This document shows, piece after piece, positions 1 to 11,367 of a DNA stretch of 64,000 bases. The notes beneath the pieces are model-generated. The model worked only from the letters and a program-made list of their open reading frames with translations, ran no database searches and had not been told where the DNA came from. The translations under genes and the position numbers were made by a program. The stretch comes from Hemicordylus capensis (Eukaryota > Chordata > Lepidosauria > Squamata > Cordylidae), in assembly GCF_027244095.1 (NCBI RefSeq), contig NC_069657.1, positions 396,532,943 to 396,596,942 of the forward strand. Direction: 5' to 3'. Position 1 is the stretch's first letter, and each line of letters starts with the position of its first letter.

Positions 1-385
1 TTACATAATAAAACTTTTATTGGTTAGCTGCCCCATAACAAATTGTTCTCTGGGCAACTTACAATACAACATTAAAATACGAGATAAAAACACACATTCA
101 ATCATAACAGACCAATAAAAAGTGTGTGTGTGTGGGGGGGAGAAACAAAAAACATTTTTAAAAAAAATCAGTTCACAATTTTAAAAAATTCAAATTCAAA
201 AGGCCTGAGTGAACAAAAAGGTCTTTATCTGGTGTTTAAAAGAACAAAGCAATGAAACCAGGCAAACCTCACTAAGGAGGCTATTCCATAAACGGGGTGC
301 AACTTCCGAAAAAGCCCTCTCCCTTGTAGCCACCTGCCTCACTTCATGAGGCGGGGCACCCAGAGAAGTTGTGTGCAGCATCCTG
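1..385 (-). repeat. L2-clade LINE, 3' end fragment
   Basis: Read on the minus strand, bases 196-381 encode a degraded L2 C-terminus with the diagnostic stretch RERAFSEVAPRLWNSL followed by FKHQIKTFLFTQAF. The AT-rich 3' tail runs to base 1, where the window cuts it. The rest of the LINE is absent, which is the usual 5' truncation. The copy is non-functional. A poly-purine and GT-rich run at 122-170 lies in the tail. Confidence 0.75.
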
Positions 386-654
386 CTGATTCAAGAGCTG
401 GGTGTGTGCACTGGTTCCATGCTACTCCAAAGCCTGTTCGTGCTGCTAGCCAGCACAGAGCGACTCTGTGGCTATTACAAATTGCATCCTTAATGAAGGG
501 ACCTTTTCCCCCACTGGGAAGGATAAAGGAATATTGTGTTGCAACCACAATAATGTATTTCTTAGTAGGCACAGAGCCTCTCCACACTTGCTAGTAGCAT
601 GGACAGGCTTTGCAGCAGCACAGCCAAAATGCATGCCCCACTCTTGGATCAGTG

Positions 655-2545
655 GGGCATTGTAAAAAGGAAGCGGAAAGGGAAAGTCAGGAGGGTCAAA
701 TCACTCCAGAAAACATGGGACTTATTCAAAACCACAATAATAGAAGCTCAGTTGGAATGTATACCAAGGAGGAAAGGTACCACCAAGTTCAGGAGGATGC
801 CAGCGTGGTTAACAAATAGTTGGGGAAGCAATAAGAGGGAAGAAGACGTCCCTCAGAAAACTGAAGTCCTGCCCAAATGAAGAGAACAGGAAGAAACAAA
901 CTCTGGCAAAAGAAATGTAAAGAGACAATAAGGGGTGCAAAAAGAGAGTATGAGAAGCATTAGCTAAATTGTCAAGGGGAATAACAAAAACTTATTTAAG
1001 TATATTAGAAGCAGAAAACCTGCCAGGGTGAGAGTTAGTCCCTTAGATGATGAGGGCGTGAAAGGGATCATTAAGGAGAATGAGATTGCAGAGAAGCTGA
1101 ATGAGTTCTTTGCATCTGGCTTCGTGGCAAAGGATACTGATCATAGACCCACTCTGGAACAGAGCTGCTCAAGTTTGGAGGCTGAAAAACGGCCAATTTG
1201 AGGTGACGAGAGAAGATGTAAAAAGTTAAACATACAGAAGAACAGGCCTTGCTGAAGGAGAACCAGCATGGCTTCTTCAAGGATAAGCCTTGCCTCGCTA
1301 ACCTTTTGGATTTACCCATGCATGTTAACAGGGATGTGGATAAAGGTGAGCCTGTCAACATAGTATACTTGGACTTCCAAAGGCTTTTGACAAAGTTCCC
1401 CACCAAAGGCTCTGGAGCAGTAATGGGATAAGGGGCCAGGTTTATGTGTGGACTGGTAACTGGTTGAAGGACAGGAAACAGAGAGTGGGAATAAAATGAC
1501 AGTTTTCACAATGGCGAGAAGTAAGAAGTGGGGTTGCCCAGGAATCGGTACTGGGACCAGTGCTCTTTAACTTGTTCATAAATTATTTAGCTGTTGGAGT
1601 AAGCAGCGAGGTGGCCAAATTTGCAGGTGACACTAAACTATTTAGGGGAGTAAAATCCATAAAAGATTGTGAGGAGCTCCAGAAGCATCTCTCCAAACTG
1701 GGTGAGTGAGTGACAAAATGGCAAATGTGGTTCACTGTAATCAAGTATGAAGTGATGCATATTGGGGCAAAACACCCCAACTTCCACTGATGGAGTCTGA
1801 GCCTGTCAGCAACTGACCAGGAGAGAGATCGTGAGGTTGTGGTGTCAGCTTGTTGCAAGCATTGACTCTGTGCGGCAGCTGTGAAAAAGGCCAATTCCAT
1901 GCTAGGGATCATTAGACAGGGGATTGAAATTAAAAATGCTAATATTACAATACCTTTATACAAATTGTGGTGCGGCCACATTTGGAGTACAGCATACAGG
2001 TTTGGCCACCATATCTTAAGAAAGACGTTGAACTGGAAAAGGTGCAGAAGATTATTGGGGTCTGGTGCACCTTCTTTAGGAGGCAAGGCTACAGTATCTG
2101 GGGCTCTTTACTTTGGAAAAAAGGCAACTAAGCAGGGGTGGGGGGTGTATAAAATGATCAAGGTGTATAAAATTATGCATGGAGTATTGAGAGTGAACAG
2201 AGAGAAATTCTCTCCCTCTCTCAACACCAGAACCAGGGGTCATCCCATGAAACTGAAAGACGGGAAATTTAGAACTGACAAAAATAAGTACTTTTTCACA
2301 CAGAGCATAATTAACCTATGGAATTCTCTGCCACAGGATGTGGTGGTGGCCACCACCCTGGGTGGCTTTAAAAAGCGCTTAGATAGATTCATGGAGGACA
2401 GGTCCATGAAGGACAGTATCAATGGCTACTAGTCTGGTGGCTATAGGCCACCTCCACCCTCAGAGGCAAGATGCCTCCAAATACCAGTTGCAGGGGAGTA
2501 ACAGTATGAGAAAGGGCATGCCCTCACTCTTATGGTCTTATGGCA
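655..2545 (+). repeat. CR1-clade LINE relic (RT and C-terminal region)
   Basis: This is a degraded CR1-type LINE with frames interrupted by several stops and shifts. Recognisable pieces in order are the pre-RT segment (RPARVRVSPLDDEGVKGI, about 1018-1065), the RT palm segment (NQHGFFKDKPCLANLL then NIVYLDFQ, about 1260-1380), and the C-terminal domain (RTDKNKYFFTQSIINLWNSL, about 2271-2330). The tail resembles the squamate CR1 3' end but is cut before the usual terminal repeat. A second copy of the same family lies at 51690-53818 in the same orientation. It cannot encode a working protein. Confidence 0.8.
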
Positions 2546-3204
2546 GGTGCACCAGAGGTGATAGGTCAGATCAAAGAAATGTATATGTACACCACATGAA
2601 GCTCAAAGCACTTTCAGCTCTCTTAAGCAATATTGCCTGTCTATGGGGCGCTTTCCAGACCAGACCCTACAATGGGGTCAGGATGTATGTCAGAAGTGTG
2701 CTTCCACACTTCCTGTGTCACCGCAGTTCCTATGTGGACAGCAGGGTACCGTTCACATTTCCAATGCCTTGTTGCAAATTTAACTGCTGGGATATAGAGC
2801 AAGGACATTGTATATCCAGCCTGGAAAAGTTGCTGGTTTGGGGGGTTGTTAGTTGCTGCGAGACTGCTCCCCCTGCTGTTTATGTTCCATATGCAACTTG
2901 CCTGACTGGAGGCATTTTGCTGCTGAACAGCTTAGTGGGGAAAGCGTCCTGGCAATATGTCTTGTGGCTTTTTCCTCCTCAGTGCAATAGTGGAGCTCAA
3001 GTGCCACCTATTGGCCATAGTTGTATATTGCAAGCCCAAGCCAACCCAAACACCCACAATTTTTATGGCATCCAAAATGCAAATAAAGCCACAAAACAAT
3101 ACTAGGCCAATGCACAAGTTAAAATATACATTAATTATTTGTAATTTGAATTATTTATTGGAAGTAAATAAAAGATGACTTTGGGTAGGTATTGTTTATT
3201 CTCA
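2546..3204. other. No recognised feature
   Basis: About 660 bases of ordinary AT-balanced flank. An open frame runs through part of it (2422-3105), but it begins in the CR1 tail and matches no family I know. AATAAA-like strings at about 3080 and 3167 are not tied to any exon. Confidence 0.5.
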
Positions 3205-3435
3205 GCCACCTAATGGCGCAGCAGAGAAATGCTTAACTAACAACCAGAAGGTTGCTGGTTCGAATCTCTGCAGGTACTGTATCGGGCAGCAGCGGTATAG
3301 GAAGATGCTGAAAGGCATCATCTCATACTGTGAGGAAGGAGGCAATGGTAAACCCAACCTGTATTCTACCAAAAGAAAACCACAGGGCTCTGTAGGCGCC
3401 ATGAGTCAAAATCGACTTGACGGCACACTTTACCA
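3205..3435 (+). repeat. tRNA-derived SINE (squamate type)
   Basis: The 5' part carries a tRNA-like B box (GGTTCGAATC at about 3257) and the body has the family hallmarks GATGCTGAAAGGCATCATCT and GGCAATGGTAAACC. The 3' part ends near ACTTGACGGCACACTTTACC. The same family recurs, mostly in reverse, at 3436-3585, 48369-48632, 51284-51480 and 52436-52676. I think it belongs to the Squam-type SINEs, but the exact name is uncertain. Confidence 0.75.
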
Positions 3436-3585
3436 TTAGTAAAGTGTTCCGCCGAGTTGGAGTCGACTCCTGGTGACCACAGAGCTTGTCGTGGTTGTCT
3501 TTGGAAGAATACAAAGACAGGTTTACCACTGCCGACCTTTATCACCACTCAAAACTTCTCCCCTCTTTTCTGAACTGGCTTTATT
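3436..3585 (-). repeat. tRNA-derived SINE fragment, inverted
   Basis: The reverse-orientation 3' half of the same SINE family begins with GTCGACTCCTGGTGACCACA and continues through TTTGGAAGAATACAAAGACA. It abuts the forward copy tail to tail, giving an imperfect inverted pair. The tRNA-like half is missing. Confidence 0.65.
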
Positions 3586-4756
3586 TAAAACAGTGTCCAG
3601 AAGATCACTCTTGAGCAATCTGCTCAACTTTTCAAATTCTGCCACCAAACAGAAGGTGGCTTTCTTTTTTAAAAGTTTGTGATACTTTAAACACTAGCTT
3701 ATGTATAATGGTGTGAGTGCTCATAGGCAACCACTTATTTCAGCAATGCATGAACTGGAGAGAGAAGGTGGAGGGCATATATTGCATATGTACAATCAGG
3801 ATAAACAAACATCGCATGGTGGAATGGGGGAAAAAGAGATGCTTTAGAGACAGAATGCTAAAGGTGAATATGGTACAGAAGCAAATGGGAAACAGTGTCC
3901 CGGTTCATACATTACTGGATACAGCATTCCTCTCTGCACAATAGTGATTTTCCTTCATTCACAATTCACATCATCTTTAGGAGGAGGAACAGTGTTAAAG
4001 GTAACATGTGGATCAGGGCAGCTACTTTTTGTAATAGGAGATCCATCTACAACCGGATTGGTTAGTGGATTCCAGCTCTACAGCCTCTCACTACAGCTGT
4101 CCTTTGAGTCCTGTGACCAGAGCTGGCTTCAGATTTCAGAGGACCTTTGGCAAACGGCCTTCCATAGGCTCTGTTCTATCTTGGTGGGCCCGAAGAGAGT
4201 CACCCTGCTACCACACAAAGGCTACGAGCACAGAGGTGGTCTTGGGCCAAGTGCCTTCTTTACTACTAATTTTTGGAATTTTTTATTCCTAATTTCCCCC
4301 GATAGCCAGATTTTATCTATGGGTTTATTGGGTCTTTCTGTGTTCTAGTGGTTTGTTTGTTAGAAAACAAGCCATTTACTGGTATCTGATTTGCATAAAT
4401 GACATATATCCCAGCTAACTGACCCATATCCAAGCTAACTTTCCTGTTCTTGACAAAGAGCCAGCAAAGCAAATTTGCAAAACTATCAGCTTAGAGCTGC
4501 ATCTTAGGAACAGAGCAGCTTTTGATGCTTATTGAATCAAGAGATTCTTGATTCCATAAGCGTAGAAGCCCCTTACGTGATAAAAGGATTGAAGTAATGT
4601 GATTTCATGTGGTATGTATGTATGAAAAATGCAAGCCCCAACTCCTTCACCCTCATGCTATGCCTCGCCATGACCAAAATTCTAGATATAGTTTCCAACT
4701 ATGGGGGTGGGTGGGGATACTGTGTTTGTCATGTGTGTAGGGGGATGCTGCTTGAG
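3586..4756. other. No recognised feature
   Basis: About 1.2 kb with no coding exon or repeat family that I can name. Short open frames occur (for example 3944-4348) but show no known domain, no splice context and no neighbour that explains them. Confidence 0.45.
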
Positions 4757-4979
4757 TATTATTATTATTATTATTACATTTATATCCCGCTCTTCCTCCA
4801 AGGAGCCCAGAGCGGTGTACTACATACTTGAATTTCTCTTTCACAACAACCCTGTGAAGTAGGTTAGGCTGAGAGAGATGTGACTGGCCCAGAGTCACCC
4901 AGCTAGTTTCATGGCTGAATGGGGATTTGAACTCGGGTCTCCCCAGTCCTAGTCCAGCACTCTAACCACTACACCACGC

Positions 4980-6261
4980 TAGGGATGTGCACGGAACCAC
5001 GGAGGCGTGGTCCAGCACTGGGGGGAGTGTCACTTTAAGGGCGGGGGGTAGTACTTCCCCCTCCCTCCACTCTTCCCCCTCCCGCCGCTCGTCTTTAAAC
5101 AAACGTTTTTGGGGCGGCAGGGTTCCTCCCTGCCGCCCCTGCCTCCATTGTTGGCTGCAAAGATCTAAAGTAAGTAGAAGTAGGAGTGTGCACAGAACCG
5201 CGGAGCTGCGGTTCGGCACTGGGGTGGGGGTTTCCATTAAGGGCGGGGGGGCTTTACCTACCCCTCCCGCGCTTTCTAACTTTGGCGCCATAATTATTTA
5301 AAAAATCCCGGCGGCAGGATCCCTCGCCGCCCGCTTCTATCTACGACGATGGCTCCTCCGTGTTTAAAAAAATCGGGCGGCAGGATACTTCCCTGCCGCC
5401 CCCTTGAAGATCCTGCTGCTGCCGCCCCCTTGAAGCCCCCTTTCGCCCCCTTAAATCTTGCCCCGGACATAAACGGGCGGGCAGCAGGGGGATGTCCTCC
5501 CGCCCCCCGCCCGCAAAAGTCTTCTGGAAGCCTTCTGCAGCCCGGCAGGGAAGGGGGTGGGAGGACATCCCCCTGCCGCCCCCCCCCCCCCCGTTTACAG
5601 AGAGAGCGGTTGGGTCCGGGGCGAGATTTAAGGGGGCGAAAGGGGGCTTCAAGTGGGCGGCAGCAGAAGGATCTTCAAGGGGGCGGCAGGGAAGTATCCT
5701 GCCGCCGGGATTTTTAAAATAATTATGGCGCCAAAGGTAGAAAGCGCGGGAGGGGTAGGTAAAGCCCCCCCCGCCCTTAATGGAACTCCCCACCCTAACC
5801 CTTCCGAACCAAAACCACCCCATGTCCAGACCGGTTCGGAGGCCAGTAGAATGGCCTCCGAACCGGTCTGTGCACATTCCTAAGTAGAAGCTGGTGCTAC
5901 GCACGCACGACACGCCTGTTGTCGCCGCCAGCGCACACGCGTGTGATGTATGTGGCGTGTGTGCACTGGCGGCAACAATGGGTGTGCGCGCGCCGCACCG
6001 GGCGCATGCATAGCGCCAGCTTCTACTTACTTTAGAGCTTTGCAGCCAATGATGGGGGCAGGGGCGGCAGGGAGGAACCCTGCCGCCCCCAAAACGTTTG
6101 TTTAAAGACGAGCGGCGGGAGGGGGAAGAGCGGCAGGAGGGGGAAGTACTACCCCCCCGCCCTTAAAGTGACACTCCCCCCCTCCGCTGCCGGACCAGCC
6201 AAATTCCGGACCGGTCCGGACGCCTTTTCCATGGCTCCAGACTGGTCCGGGCACCCCACTA
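4980..6261. mobile_element. Palindromic hAT-type element (outer)
   Basis: The left end is TAGGGATGTGCACGGAACC and the right end is a diverged inverse of it (GGTCCGGGCACCCCACTA). Both ends are flanked by the same 8 bases, CACCACGC (4972-4979 and 6262-6269), the target duplication length of the hAT superfamily. Arms 4980-5180 and about 6015-6200 are near-complementary over roughly 190 bases and include CGGCAGGGTTCCTCCCTGCC and its inverse. It codes for nothing and depends on a transposase elsewhere. A second element (5181-5882) is inserted in its left arm. Confidence 0.85.
5181..5882. mobile_element. Palindromic hAT-type element (inner, nested)
   Basis: The ends are TAGGAGTGTGCACAGAACC and the inverse GGTCTGTGCACATTCCTA. 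The flanking 8-base duplication AGTAGAAG occurs at 5173-5180 and 5883-5890. The whole element is close to a perfect palindrome centred near 5530, very GC-rich, with paired modules such as GGCGCCATAATTATTT and its inverse. It inserted after the outer element, so this locus records three events: SINE, outer hAT, inner hAT. Open frames across it are strand-symmetric shadows of the palindrome. Confidence 0.87.
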
Positions 6262-6329
6262 CACCACGCTGGCTCTCACCACGCTGAGTAGGAGGGGGGC
6301 CTCCAGCGGGGGGAGCTCCAAAGGCCTTT

Positions 6330-6605
6330 CAGTCCAGACTCCAAAAATTACCTAAGTGTGCCTCTGCACAGTGGCCCACCAGATGCCTCCAAGAAGCCCA
6401 CAGGCAGGGGGGTGAGGGCACACCCTCTCTCCTGCTGTTGCTCCCCTGCAGGTAATGATATTCAGAGGCATCCTGCCTCTGAGCCTGGAGGTAGCCAGCC
6501 TACAGCCATCAAGACTAGTAGCCATCGATGGACCTGCCCTCCATGAATTTGTCTAAGCCCCTTTTAAAGCCATCCAGGCTGGTGGCCATCACCACTTTGA
6601 AGGAG
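6330..6605 (-). repeat. CR1 LINE 3' end fragment
   Basis: On the minus strand this is the standard reptile CR1 tail, recognised by CTCCATGAATTTGTCTAAGC at 6539-6558, GCCCACCAGATGCCTCC and CTCTCTCCTGCTGTTGCTC. Only the last 280 bases or so are present, a typical 5'-truncated copy. Confidence 0.8.
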
Positions 6606-7074
6606 AACAAAACCTTCTGAACACACATACAACCACACAGTAGGATAACTCATGCAGGTCTACCACCACTGCAGAAAATGTGTGGCAAAAGATGAGGTGA
6701 TTCAACTGGCCTACATAGTAACCAGCATCAGAAGAGATACTTGCTGAATGGCCCAATTTTACTGCAGGCGTACAAAAGGCAGACCGAGCGCAATGCTCTT
6801 TCCTTGGGAGCAGGGCAGAGCCATCCCATTTGCTTTTGAGATGGATGTTGAACCACTGGATCAGGATGCAAGGAAAGCCCAGACGAAAAACAGAACTGAA
6901 GGATGGCGAGGAAGCCTCCCCACTCAGTCATTGGTCCAGTGAATTACAGGCAAAAAGACAGCAGAAGAATCAGCCATTTAGTCTGAAACACAAAACAGGC
7001 CTCCGCCACTCGTTGCTGAAAGCAGTATATGCCTCAAGCTTAACTCTCACACTACATTCCTTAGACATGTTCCC

Positions 7075-7296
7075 ATCTGGCGGCCAACCTGTGGCATTTA
7101 TTTTACAACCTGCTCTCCCTCCTAAAAGCCTAGAGCGATGTACATGGTTATGTTCAGCCTCACAACAACCCTGTGAGGTAGGTTAGGCTGAGAGAGAAGT
7201 GACTGGCCCAGTGAGTTTCGTGGCTGAACAGGAATTTGAACTTAGGTCTCCCCGGTTCTAGTCCAACGCTCTTAACCAGGACAGCACACTGGCATC
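7075..7296 (-). repeat. Sauria SINE
   Basis: This reverse-oriented copy has the same body as 4757-4979: ACAACAACCCTGTGAGGTAG, TAGGCTGAGAGAGAAGTGAC and CTTAACCAGGACAGCACACT at the tRNA-like head. Part of the CACCCAGCTAG segment is deleted. It is moderately diverged. Confidence 0.8.
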
Positions 7297-7349
7297 ACAA
7301 GTGCTTTCTGACTCCGTGCATATGCAGTTGCCTTGTACAGAGTCCAACC

Positions 7350-7525
7350 ACTGACGCATTCAATCCAGTTCTGTCTGAACGACAGTGGCTCTTGGTCTGA
7401 GGCAGACGTTTCCCCCACCCCTGCTATCAGAGTTCCTTTCACTGGACCAAATGGGGATTATACCTGAGACCTTCTGCGTTCAAAGCATGTGCTCTCGCAC
7501 TGAGCTATGGGCTTTCCTTGCAGAG
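7350..7525 (-). repeat. tRNA-derived SINE head, degraded
   Basis: On the minus strand this reads like the head of the SINE seen at 10370-10560 and 62060-62240, with its B-box region as GGGATTATACCTGAGACCTT and its A-box region as CACTGAGCTATGGGC. It is a repeat fragment, not a tRNA gene: no complete cloverleaf can be drawn. Confidence 0.55.
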
Positions 7526-8552
7526 CATAGGTATTGCCACACAGAGGCACTGAGAGCTGCACGAGTCTCATCCCATGCATGCAAGGGGCACTGTCTCAGG
7601 ACCTGATTGGTGGAACAGCGCCCAGGGGGCTGCCCCTCCCTCCAGGTCTGACGTAAGTTCTCCCTTCCCATGCCTCCTTTGAACCTTCTTTGTTAGAATC
7701 TTTATCTCAAGTATCCTCTTGCTTATGTTCACTGGGGATGTCAATACCTGTGGGGGACAAAAACAGACTTATACAATGCAGTCCAGCCTCTGTTGTCAGA
7801 GCAAAGAAAGTCTCAGAAAACAGAGCTGGGAAAGTTTATAAAAGAGTGGAGGGCAATGCCTAAGGTGGCTTTATAGGCCACAAGTGTTAACACTTCCAAC
7901 TTACCCACACAAGTTGATAGCACAGGGACCGTCACTATTTTTCAAGTGGGGACCACTTTGGCAAAAACCCTTCCGTCTGAGAGCATGTCTGAAACATGCA
8001 AAGTATGCTGGTAAGTGAATCTGAATTTGGGGACATTATTTCTAATTCCATTACCGATATATTTTGCATGTTTCACACACTATCTATAATATTTAAGGGT
8101 TTTGTAAAAATAGTAGGATATATTATCTTGCCAGTGGAGATATAGCAAGAGATATTATAGTAGGAGCTATTCACTTGCCAGTGTATATAATATCAACCTG
8201 AAATTCTGCATATGGCTACAATCATGGCGGGGAGGGGTGGTAAAATGCCACATTCTGTTATCTATGGAATTGCCCAAAGTAGAAGAAACAGAGACACCCT
8301 TAGCTAGCATAAGGAGCTTGCTCCCGAGGAAAAGACAGAAGAGAGAATGAACATTAAGCTTGCAAGGTCCCAAAGAATCAAGAACCAGATGTGCGTGCCT
8401 ATAAGCTTTTTAAAGAGACATTTCATGGTCCACAGCTGCTCCAGCAACAAACAATCTTTTGCAGGATTATCGGATTCTGGGCACCTATCAAATATTGTTT
8501 TCCAAATGATAAATACAAAGGCATCAAAAACTGCTGCCTGTTTGGCAGGATT
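7526..8552. other. No recognised feature
   Basis: About 1 kb without a supported exon or named repeat. The sequence is AT-rich around 8000-8160 and otherwise unremarkable. Confidence 0.45.
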
Positions 8553-8835
8553 TGTTTATTTATTTATTTGATTTATATACCGCCCTTCCAAAATGGCTCA
8601 GGGTGGTTCACAGCATGATAAAAACAATTAAAACAAATTAACAATTAAAATCAAAGTATTAAAACACAATAAAACCAATAAAACAGCTAAAAGCCTTGAA
8701 AATCAGGGCAACAATTTAAAACAGTTAATCAGGATGCAGACAAGAAGCATCAAATTGCCCTGCTCAAAAACGATCCTTTCAGCAGGGCTCAAAAGATGAG
8801 TTTTGCTCACACAGGGAGCTTGGTTGCTGCCATTC
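8553..8835 (-). repeat. LINE 3' tail (L2-type)
   Basis: The TTTATTTATTTATTTG run followed by ATTTATATACCGCCCTTCCA is the inverse of the widespread reptile LINE tail that ends in a non-globular UTR with AATAAA-like repeats. An A-rich stretch with repeated AATTAAAAC follows. No coding part remains. Confidence 0.65.
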
Positions 8836-8879
8836 GGGGAATGTTGCCGTCTTCCACCCAGATCATTTCAAGGAGCGGG

Positions 8880-9560
8880 ATTGAGAGTATTTAGATGGAG
8901 AGAGATTCCCCCAATGAAAGGCACTGGTAGGTAGGCGGCCTAAAGGTCGATCGAAAAGGTTCTTGTCGGGAATCGAACCGCACGGTGGTCTCCAGGCACT
9001 TTTTCTGGCTTTACGGCAGGAGGCTCACACTAGACCCCCGAGAGGCTGCCGTGCATGGCTGGCAACTTGCAAGCAGAAATCAGAGAAGGATGCTGCAGCT
9101 ACCTCCGGGGGGGGGGGGGGTAAATGGGAGGAATCGCAAGGCTGCGTTAGGGCGCCCCCTGGTGCTAATGCAATACGCCAGCAGCCGCAGCCGAGGCTTT
9201 CAGCCGGTACGACAGAGCGGGAAAGCGAGCGGGAGATGGTGGGGAAAAAAACAGAAGCTGCTCAGTTATGACAAGGAAGGCGGAGGCGGGGAGGGGGGGG
9301 CGGGAGCGCAAGAGGCCTCGTGAGGAAGCTACTGGAAGTTATAGCACAACCGATCGTCTTCCTGCGCTGCCTAGCAAGAGCCCTCAGAAAATAGTCCCTT
9401 TCCCCCCCCCCCAACACTCACCCACCCATCTCACTACTAGCAGCGCTCTCGCGTACCACTTTGGTTGGTCCCTCCCGACCTCCTCCAAGGGCTTAAAGTA
9501 AACCATCCGCGGAAGATATTCGCAATGCCAGGATCTAGCCTTGGGAAGTATGAAGAAGAG
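8880..9560. promoter_or_regulatory. Orphan CpG-rich region
   Basis: This patch is markedly richer in G+C and CpG than its surroundings, with CpGs spread through 8935-9520. It contains poly-G and poly-C tracts (9107-9121, 9293-9300, 9402-9411). It lies about 3 kb upstream of the HSP90AB1 TATA box and belongs to no exon I can identify. It may be a promoter of an unrecognised non-coding transcript, a distal element of HSP90AB1, or an old GC-rich repeat. Open frames in it are long only because stops are rare in GC-rich DNA. Confidence 0.4.
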
Positions 9561-10064
9561 AGAAAAGAGCACTTATGAACATGCACAGGGTGCCCCCCCA
9601 CGCCGTCTCGCACGCACACACACCGGGCCCTCCAAGTCAGAAGCTGTGATTTAAGAGCCATCTGCCCCATCCCTTCACCTTGCACTTTCAAAGCAAGCTG
9701 CCCCATCCCCTTACCTTGCGCTTTCGGATACAGACGCTTCCTACTCTGCTAACCCCAGTGGCCATCACAGAGAATTTCTGATAAATCTGGCTATTAAAAG
9801 ACCTGGTGGGGGTGGGAAAGAAAGATCAGCGCTTGCGCGTGGAAGGTTCCGGCTATAGCGGGTTTTTTTTTCACTTAAAGGGGAAAGGATCGTGTGGGTC
9901 CCACAATGTAAGCAACACAATTCGGCAAGTCATACCATACCCATAAAGACCTCCACTGTGTGTAGAAAGGAGCACCGTTTGCATGCCACCGTATCTAAAA
10001 AGTGAAACAGACTTAAAATGGCCAATTTTGCACATGCTTCAGCTGGTGTGTGGGTATTACTATT
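9561..10064. other. No recognised feature
   Basis: About 500 bases with no gene or named repeat, ending where an AT-rich LINE-like tail begins. Confidence 0.45.
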
Positions 10065-10335
10065 TGCATGATATGTTTGTTTGTTTTGTTTGTTTGATTT
10101 CTAAAAAATGGCCCAGAGCGGTTTACACAGAGAAATAATAAATAAATAAGATGGATCCCTGTCCCCAAGGGGCTCACAGTCTAAAAAGAAACATAGGATA
10201 GACACCAGCAACAGTCACTGGAAGTACTGTGCTGGGGGTGGATAGGGCCAGTTACTCTCCCCCTGCTAAATAAAGAGAATCACCACGCTAAAAAGGTGCC
10301 TCTTTGCCTAGTTAGCTGAGAGGGCATCTAGAACA
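10065..10335 (-). repeat. Retroposon 3' tail
   Basis: A TTTGTTTGTTTTG run leads into GGCCCAGAGCGGTTTACACA, ATAAATAAATAAGATGG and CCCTGTCCCCAAGGGGCTCA. The same CCCTGTCCCCAA module recurs at 13687 in HSP90AB1 intron 1. I read both as reversed retroposon tails of one family; the family name is uncertain. Confidence 0.6.
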
Positions 10336-10369
10336 CATCCCACACTTTTCTGGCTAAGCGCTGCTGAGA

Positions 10370-10560
10370 CAATAGGTCATGCTGGGGAAAATGTATTCGG
10401 GCTGTAGCAAGAAGGCCCCAGGTTCAATCCCTGGCATCTCCAGGTAGGGCTGGTAGAGACTCCTGCCTGAAACCTTGGAGAAGTCCTCACCAGTCAGGGT
10501 AGACAATACTGAGCTAGATGAACCAATGGTCTGACTTGGTATAAGGCAGCTAGGCTTCCA
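10370..10560 (+). repeat. tRNA-derived SINE
   Basis: The copy shows GGTTCAATCCCTGGCATCTC (B box), then AGACTCCTGCCTGAAACCTT, AATACTGAGCTAGATGAACC and TCTGACTTGGTATAAGGCAG. A better-preserved relative is at 62060-62240. It is a diverged repeat and not a tRNA gene. Confidence 0.75.
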
Positions 10561-11190
10561 ATATTCCTAAGGTTCCCTGACCCTAGAACAGTCTGGAGAC
10601 ATTGGTGTATAGGTCAGGATGAAGACTGTCTTGCCCCCTTTTAACATATTTCCAAATATTTGTGTTACCATCACCTTTGGTTTCTTTGATAGTGTTTTGT
10701 GGTGGATTTATTTTCACTGATCTGAGGTGGCAAAGTTAGAGCTGGAGCATTTTTACACATTAAACTGTGTTGCATTTTCTACCACTGTCGTTTGAAAATA
10801 AAACCTCTGCTGACATTTTATTTTGAAGGGGTTTCCTTCAGCTTCTTAACCAAACATCATGCATGCAATAAGTAGTGGGACGGGAGAAATGCTCAAAAGG
10901 TCTTGTAGAGCAATCTGAGTAGAGAAATAAAAGCTGTTCTGCAGCTCTCTGAAAGTGGTTGGTGTGTCATCAATCTGGTGGTGTTGAAAACAATGTTGTG
11001 GGGCATCTTGTGGCTGCAAACCACACCTAGTTTGTTTCACTTGATGTATCCTGCCTTATCCCAATGGCTCACAGCAAGTCACAATAAAATAAATATACTG
11101 TTACAAGTGAGTTAGGGATTGTAGCAGTCCCTCCTGACAAGTGAGTTAGGGACTGCAGTCTCTTCTGTCTCCAATCATAGACACTTGGGC
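10561..11190. other. No recognised feature
   Basis: About 630 bases without a supported exon. A short direct repeat (CAAGTGAGTTAGGGA at 11106 and 11139) is the only structure I see. Confidence 0.45.
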
Positions 11191-11359
11191 CAGGGGCGTA
11201 AGGAGGCTGGAGTGGGCCCAGAGACAAAATTTTAAAATGGGCCCCTCGCTGATACACACACACTCACTTCACATGTGACTTGCCTCTGGGGGGGGGGGCC
11301 TCGAGGCGGGGGGCCCCCAGACAGCCGCCTTCCCTTGCCTAATGGTAGTTACGCCCCTG
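11191..11359. mobile_element. Small hAT-type MITE
   Basis: The ends are CAGGGGCGTAAGGAG and the inverse TAGTTACGCCCCTG. The 8-base target duplication ACTTGGGC is exact on both sides (11183-11190 and 11360-11367). The 169-bp body has no coding potential and contains a poly-G run near 11289. Confidence 0.85.
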
Positions 11360-11367
11360 ACTTGGGC

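Larger units (their letters stand above)
4757..6276 (-). repeat. Sauria SINE, split by a hAT insertion
   Basis: On the minus strand this is a tRNA-derived Sauria SINE. Its tail is the ATT run at 4757-4776, its body holds the TATATCCCGCTCTTCCTCC tail motif and the CACCCAGCTAG motif, and its head is TAACCACTACACCACGC. The head is interrupted at 4979 by the palindromic element 4980-6261. The last bases (TGGCT) resume after a repeated CACCACGC at 6262-6269. The SINE is therefore older than the transposon inside it. Confidence 0.85.

Noticed and set aside
2422-3105. A 227-codon open frame
   Set aside because: It starts in the CR1 3' tail and continues into plain flank; no known domain.
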